A DNA stretch of 11,069 nt from Phycisphaerales bacterium (GTDB taxonomy: Bacteria; Planctomycetota; Phycisphaerae; SM23-33), in contig PMYM01000255.1 of assembly GCA_003171235.1 (NCBI GenBank), positions 1 through 11,069 on the forward strand, read 5' to 3'. Position 1 is the stretch's first letter. Every line of letters begins with the position of its first letter. The notes beneath the pieces were generated by a model. The model was not told the origin of the DNA. It ran no database searches and saw nothing but the letters and a program-made list of their open reading frames with translations. The position numbers and the translations under genes are program-made. This document shows, in pieces, positions 7,452-11,069 of this stretch.

Positions 7452-8675
7452 ATGCGGCAGTCGGCTCTCATACTGGGCCTGGTGGCGGGCCTGGGGCTGG
7501 TGGGTTGTCAGGCGGGAGTTTCCCCCTCGGCCCCGAATCTCAGCCCCGCCGTCCTGGCCAAGGCGAACTTGCAGTATTTCTGGACGATGCCTCTGCCCCT
7601 GCGGCCGGGCGAGACGGTGTACCGGCTCGTGCGCCTGGACGACAGCGTTTACGTGCTGACCAGCCACAACCGGCTGATCGCGGTGGACGCGGTTCGCGGC
7701 CTGTACAAGTGGAGCTACGAACTGGGCGGCCGGCTGGAGGAGACCTACGCCCCGCTACACCTGGACAACCTGCAGTTGGTTGGGACCGTCGGCATCGCCA
7801 ATATCCTCAACCCGCCGGACCTGGGCAAGGTCAAGCCGGTCAACGTGGTGCTGATCAACACGCTGGGTTACTACGCGATTCTGGACCGCGCCACCGGGCA
7901 GGAGCTGCGCAAGCTGCCGCTGCATTTCCCGGCCAGTTCGGGTTGCGGCTCCGACGGCGTCAGCCTGTACGCCGGTTCGATGGGCGGGCAATACTATGCC
8001 GTCCGTCTGACCGACGGGTACAACCGTTGGGAGATGTCCACCGGCGACACGATTGCGGCCAGCCCGCAGTACTTCAACCGCCGGCTGTACTTGGCCAGCA
8101 AGGACGGCATCTTCCGCATGCTCGATCCCGAGCCGCAGGAGAGTTCCGCCCGCCTGCCCATCAAGGCCAAGACCGACGGGCCGCTGTCGGCGGATTTCTA
8201 CGTTGACGCCCGCGGCTGCTTCGTCCCCAGCGAAGACTACAAGCTTTACGCTTTTGACCTGGGGATGACGATGGAGCTGTGGAACTTCCGCACCCAGGGT
8301 CCGCTGCGGCAGGCGGTGCAGGTGGGCAAGCGAAGCTGCTTCCAGTACGCCGAAAACGACCGCTTCTACTGCATTGACGTGGCCAGCGGCAAAGGGCGGT
8401 GGGAAAGCCCCGCCGGTCGGCTGGTGGTGGCCAGCACCGAGCCGGACATCATGCTGCTGACGCAGAATCGCCACCTGCAGGTAATCGACGAGATGACCGG
8501 CCAGATAAAGGCCGATCTGCCGCTGACGGGGCTGGACGTCTTTGCCGCCAACGCTACGGCTCCGGCGGTCTATGCCGCCGGCAAGCCTGGCGCCCTGGTG
8601 TGCATCCGCCCGGCCGGCGCCCCTGTCCTGACGGCCGAGATGCTCAAGGACGAACGCCAACTGCCGGGGCAATGA
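7452..8675 (+). CDS. Beta-propeller (PQQ-like repeat) lipoprotein
   Basis: This 407-aa protein has a lipoprotein signal peptide: MRQ, a hydrophobic core, and lipobox LVGC with the lipidated Cys at 19. Gln at +2 would not cause inner-membrane retention under the E. coli rule, so an outer-membrane location is possible. The mature part contains repeated beta-blade segments: VYVLTSHNRLIAVDAVRGLYKWSYE (62-86, in two strands), YYAILDRATGQELRKL, GQYYAVRLTDGYNRWE, RLYLASKDGIFRMLD, YKLYAFDLGMTMELWNFRT, FYCIDVASGKGRWES and LQVIDEMTGQIKADL. About seven repeats of the form (Y/L)-x-(A/V)-(I/V)-D-x-x-(T/S)-G-x-x-x-W are the PQQ-like/BamB-type propeller pattern. BamB is the closest well-known architecture, but assignment to outer-membrane assembly is not supported by sequence alone. 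The frame is open far upstream, but the ribosome site and lipobox fix the start at 7452. Confidence 0.85.
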   Translation: MRQSALILGLVAGLGLVGCQAGVSPSAPNLSPAVLAKANLQYFWTMPLPLRPGETVYRLVRLDDSVYVLTSHNRLIAVDAVRGLYKWSYELGGRLEETYAPLHLDNLQLVGTVGIANILNPPDLGKVKPVNVVLINTLGYYAILDRATGQELRKLPLHFPASSGCGSDGVSLYAGSMGGQYYAVRLTDGYNRWEMSTGDTIAASPQYFNRRLYLASKDGIFRMLDPEPQESSARLPIKAKTDGPLSADFYVDARGCFVPSEDYKLYAFDLGMTMELWNFRTQGPLRQAVQVGKRSCFQYAENDRFYCIDVASGKGRWESPAGRLVVASTEPDIMLLTQNRHLQVIDEMTGQIKADLPLTGLDVFAANATAPAVYAAGKPGALVCIRPAGAPVLTAEMLKDERQLPGQ

Positions 8676-8844
8676 CCCTGACGGCGACAACAGCCACAGC
8701 CGCCAAGGATACATAGAGCACAGAAAACAGAGACAGCCTAGAGGCCCTGGACCGGGAGTTGCCCGCGGCTTGCGGCGGCCCCAGGCCCGGCAGCCTGATC
8801 ATTCATTCACCCGCGGCCCTTGTGCCATTTGTGGCTGCGTTTTC

Positions 8845-8852
8845 GGAAAGGA
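8845..8852 (+). promoter_or_regulatory. Shine-Dalgarno sequence that fixes the purH GTG start
   Basis: GGAAAGGA ends 9 nt before GTG 8862. It favours that start over the in-frame TTG at 8820, which would add 14 residues (beginning MCHLWLRF) unlike any PurH N-terminus. Confidence 0.7.
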
Positions 8853-8861
8853 CTCTTGCCC

Positions 8862-10484
8862 GTGGACGTCAAGATTCGCCGTGCCCTGCTGAGCGTGTTT
8901 GACAAGTCCGGCATCGTCGAGTTCGCCTCCGCCCTTCACTCCATGGGTGTGGAATTGATTTCCTCGGGCGGCACGGCCAAGGCGCTGCACCAGGCCGGGG
9001 TAAAGGTCCGCCAGTTGTCCGAGTGGACGGGCTTTCCCGAAATGCTGGGGCACCGCGTGGTCACGCTGCATCCCAAGGTGCATGGGGCCATCCTGGCCCT
9101 GCGCGACGACGCCGCCCACCTGGCCGACATGCAGCGCTACGGCATCGAGCCCATCGACCTGGTGTGCGTGGGGCTGTATCCCTTCGAGAGCGTCATCGGC
9201 AAGCCCGACACCACCTTTGAGCAGGCGGTGGAGATGATCGACATCGGCGGCCCGGCCATGGTGCGGGCGGCGGCCAAGAATCACAAGTTCGTGGCCGTGG
9301 TCACCCACGCCGCCCAATATGCCCAGGTGCTGGCCGAAATGCGGGCCAGGGACGGCTGCGTGTCCAAGGAGACGCGTTCGGCGCTGGCGCGGTCGGCCTT
9401 CGCCACCACCGGCGGTTACGACGCCGCCATCAGCCGCTACCTGAGCGCCCAGGCCAAGATCGAATTCCCCGAGCGGCTGAACCTGGCCTACACCAAGTCG
9501 GCCGAGCTGCGCTACGGCGAGAATCCCCACCAAAAGGCCGCCTTCTACATCGGCTCCGACGCTTCCGAACCCTGCATAGCCCAGGCCAAGCTGCTGGGCG
9601 GCAAGGAAATTTCCTACAACAACTACTTCGACGCCAACGGGGCGCTGGAGCTGGTCAAGGAGTTCGACCAGCCGGCCGTGGCCATCATCAAGCACGCCAA
9701 CCCCAGCGGCTGCGCCATCGACGCCGACCTGGTGGAGGCCTATCGCAAGGCCTACCTGGGCGACGTCAACGCCGCCATGGGCGGCATCATCGCCGTCAAC
9801 CGCCCGGTGACGCCGGAGCTGGCCTCGGCCATCACCGAGAGCTACGCCCGCTGGGGCAAATCGGCCGGGGCGGGAGGGTTCTTCGCCGAGATCATACTGG
9901 CCCCGTCGTTTGAGCCGGGCGCCTTGGAGATCATCCGCGCCAAGCAGGGCTGGGGCGGCGAGGTTCGCCTGCTGGAGACCGGCCCATTGACCGGCAAGCG
10001 CAACAGCGAGAAGTACGCCCGTTACGTGGTAGGGGGCCTGTTGGTGCAGGACCGCGACCTGGTGGGCCTGAACGAACAGCAGTGGAAGGTGGTCACCAGA
10101 TCTCAGCCCACGCCGGTTCAGATGGACGACCTGCGCTTTGCCTGGCTGGTCTGCAAGCACGTCAAGAGCAACGCCATCGTGCTGGCCAAGGACAAAACGC
10201 TGCTTGGGGCCGGGGCCGGCCAGATGAGCCGGGTCAACTCCGCCCGCCTGGCCATGACCCTGGCCAAGCTCTACGGCGGGGGCAACGTCGTGGACACCGC
10301 CGGTTGCGTGCTGGCCAGCGACGCCTTCTTCCCCTTCCCCGACAGCCTGGACTGGGCCAAAGAAGCCGGCGCCGCCGCCGTCATCCAGCCCGGCGGAGCC
10401 AAGAAGGACGCCGACGTCATCGCCCAGGCCGACAAGCTTGGCCTGGCCATGATCTTTACCGGCACGAGGCACTTTAATCATTAG
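8862..10484 (+). CDS. purH: Bifunctional AICAR transformylase/IMP cyclohydrolase
   Basis: PurH catalyses the last two steps of de novo purine synthesis: formylation of AICAR by 10-formyl-THF, then ring closure of FAICAR to IMP, in the cytosol. With GTG as start the protein is 540 aa, close to the usual 510-530. The N-terminal MGS-like cyclohydrolase domain (about 1-200) shows SVFDKSG (11-17), SSGGTAKAL, TGFPEML, LHPKVHGAIL (69-78), LYPF (105-108) and IDIGGPAMVRAAAKNH (126-141). The transformylase domain shows LRYGENPHQ (217-225), the catalytic-type pair K277-H278 in IIKHANPSG, MGGIIAVNRPV, QMSRVNS (454-460), SDAFFPFPDSLDWA and the terminal TGTRHFNH. Asp127, Lys139 and Tyr106 are kept, but the usual Lys of the GRVKT motif is Val67 (HRVVT) and NLYPF is GLYPF. 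The 186-nt gap upstream has no clear promoter. Confidence 0.97.
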   Translation: MDVKIRRALLSVFDKSGIVEFASALHSMGVELISSGGTAKALHQAGVKVRQLSEWTGFPEMLGHRVVTLHPKVHGAILALRDDAAHLADMQRYGIEPIDLVCVGLYPFESVIGKPDTTFEQAVEMIDIGGPAMVRAAAKNHKFVAVVTHAAQYAQVLAEMRARDGCVSKETRSALARSAFATTGGYDAAISRYLSAQAKIEFPERLNLAYTKSAELRYGENPHQKAAFYIGSDASEPCIAQAKLLGGKEISYNNYFDANGALELVKEFDQPAVAIIKHANPSGCAIDADLVEAYRKAYLGDVNAAMGGIIAVNRPVTPELASAITESYARWGKSAGAGGFFAEIILAPSFEPGALEIIRAKQGWGGEVRLLETGPLTGKRNSEKYARYVVGGLLVQDRDLVGLNEQQWKVVTRSQPTPVQMDDLRFAWLVCKHVKSNAIVLAKDKTLLGAGAGQMSRVNSARLAMTLAKLYGGGNVVDTAGCVLASDAFFPFPDSLDWAKEAGAAAVIQPGGAKKDADVIAQADKLGLAMIFTGTRHFNH

Positions 10485-10505
10485 TGCTGTTGCGCCTGCG
10501 CTCTT

Positions 10506-10517
10506 AGCGGCGCCGCT
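10506..10517. repeat. 12-bp palindrome after purH
   Basis: AGCGGCGCCGCT is a perfect palindrome 22 nt past the purH stop. It has no loop of its own and no T-run follows, so it is not a convincing intrinsic terminator. Confidence 0.3.
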
Positions 10518-10571
10518 GCTCCGCAATTCTCCGGCAGTGTTCGCGGTCAGTGCGGCTGCGCATAACCCGAC

Positions 10572-10682
10572 CCATATTTGACCTGTCCCGCTTCCGCCGG
10601 CGCATCGCCCCACCAAACCCCGGTGGAAAAGGCTCGGTTATTCGCCCTACCATCTGTTAACGATCTGTCGATTCCATATTTG
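10572..10682 (+). promoter_or_regulatory. AT-richer upstream region of the peroxiredoxin gene with repeated CCATATTTG
   Basis: CCATATTTG occurs at 10572-10580 and again at 10674-10682, and ATCTGT occurs twice 11 nt apart at 10652 and 10663. The stretch is AT-richer than its surroundings, as a promoter region would be. TTGACC (10578-10583) resembles a -35 box but lacks a good -10 partner at 16-18 nt. I therefore call it a probable control region without naming a promoter. Confidence 0.3.
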
Positions 10683-10698
10683 GATAAGGCGCGAGTTT

Positions 10699-11069
10699 AT
10701 GATTATGCGAGCTTTTTGGCTGGCCGGGATGGCGGCGTTGGCCCTTGTCGGGTGCAAGGCTTCCGGCGACCTCCATTCCCCGCCCCCGCAAGAGTCCGCC
10801 CATTCAATGGCCACCACCGCCTCGGCTGAGGAGTTGCAGGCCGCCGCGGTGCAGGAAGAGGCCGCCTCGGCCCGCTCGGCCATCATCGCCAGCCCCGCCC
10901 CCGACTTCACCCTGCCCGACCAGGACGGCAAGTCCGTCACCCTCAGCCAACTAAAGGGGCAGTGGGTGGTGCTGTATTTCTATCCCAAGGACGACACCCC
11001 CGGCTGCACCTGCGAGGCCACCGAGTTCACCGCCCTGATGGGCCAGTTCCGCAACCTGGCGGCCAAGGT
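10699..11069 (+). CDS. Lipoprotein-anchored Bcp/PrxQ-type peroxiredoxin, 3'-truncated
   Basis: The frame is open from ATG 10699 to the window end: 123 complete codons and no stop. TAAGG (10685-10689) lies 9 nt upstream, which favours 10699 over ATG 10705. Residues 1-19 form a lipoprotein signal peptide with lipobox LVGC (Cys19), then a low-complexity tether (20-60) leads into the thioredoxin fold: SPAPDFTLPDQDGKSVTLSQ (65-84), a core strand WVVLYFYPKDD and the active site TPGCTCEATEFT (100-111). The peroxidatic Cys is 103, within the family's P-x-x-x-(T/S)-x-x-C pattern. These enzymes reduce hydrogen and organic peroxides with thioredoxin. The second Cys common in this family at +5 is Thr here, but there is a Cys at +2 (Cys105). 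The tether implies a role on the envelope side rather than in the cytosol. The C-terminal third and any later Cys are outside the window. Confidence 0.9.
   Translation, partial: MIMRAFWLAGMAALALVGCKASGDLHSPPPQESAHSMATTASAEELQAAAVQEEAASARSAIIASPAPDFTLPDQDGKSVTLSQLKGQWVVLYFYPKDDTPGCTCEATEFTALMGQFRNLAAK

Noticed and set aside
8820..8861. TTG start giving a longer PurH
   Set aside because: The 14 extra residues do not resemble PurH and there is no ribosome site at the right distance; GTG 8862 has GGAAAGGA 9 nt upstream.
8676..8861. Possible terminator or promoter between the lipoprotein gene and purH
   Set aside because: CCTGG/CCAGG and GCCA/TGGC can pair, but the stems are short and lack T-runs, and no -35/-10 pair with good spacing was found.
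8799..10616. Antisense open frame of 605 codons opposite purH
   Set aside because: purH is unmistakable on the + strand. The antisense product is Gly/His/Gln-rich with no recognisable motif and no ribosome site.

Overview
The window is GC-rich and gene-dense, and every gene I can support lies on the + strand. It looks like a chromosomal segment of a planctomycete, most likely of the Phycisphaerae type. The reasons are a very large membrane-anchored DUF4175-like Ig/coiled-coil protein translationally coupled to a membrane-anchored prenyltransferase/squalene-oxidase-repeat protein, Thr/Gln/Pro/Ala linkers (TTQPA, TQPAS types), a small helical protein with no recognised family, and lipoproteins with an LVGC lipobox. 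The taxonomic placement is inference from protein style; no marker gene was searched.

Layout. (1) 1-1738: the end of a LolC/LolE/FtsX-type ABC permease, overlapped by 8 bp by a LolD-like ATPase that carries an unusual N-terminal four-helix membrane domain. (2) 1840-6881: a two-gene unit with a 4-bp ATGA overlap, encoding a 1295-aa protein with three predicted membrane helices, Ig-like domains and long coiled coils, then a 385-aa alpha/alpha-toroid protein. (3) 6882-7122: a non-coding stretch holding a phased G-tract array, a sigma70-type promoter straddled by a 13-bp direct repeat with a 20-bp period, and two back-to-back hairpins that end at the Shine-Dalgarno sequence of the next gene. (4) 7123-8675: a 92-aa helical protein of unknown function and a beta-propeller (PQQ-like repeat) lipoprotein, probably co-transcribed. 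(5) 8862-10484: purH, the bifunctional last enzyme of de novo IMP synthesis, complete but with substitutions at normally conserved positions of its cyclohydrolase half. (6) 10699-end: the start of a lipoprotein-anchored Bcp/PrxQ-type peroxiredoxin.

How the genes may work together. The first four genes are membrane or envelope proteins. The Lol-like ABC cassette is a plausible exporter for lipoproteins such as the two encoded here, although that link is circumstantial. purH is a housekeeping gene whose position among envelope genes looks incidental. I see no tRNA, rRNA, CRISPR array, insertion sequence, phage gene or defence system. The most unusual elements are the membrane-domain/LolD fusion, the 6.9-7.1 kb regulatory stretch and the PurH active-site substitutions.
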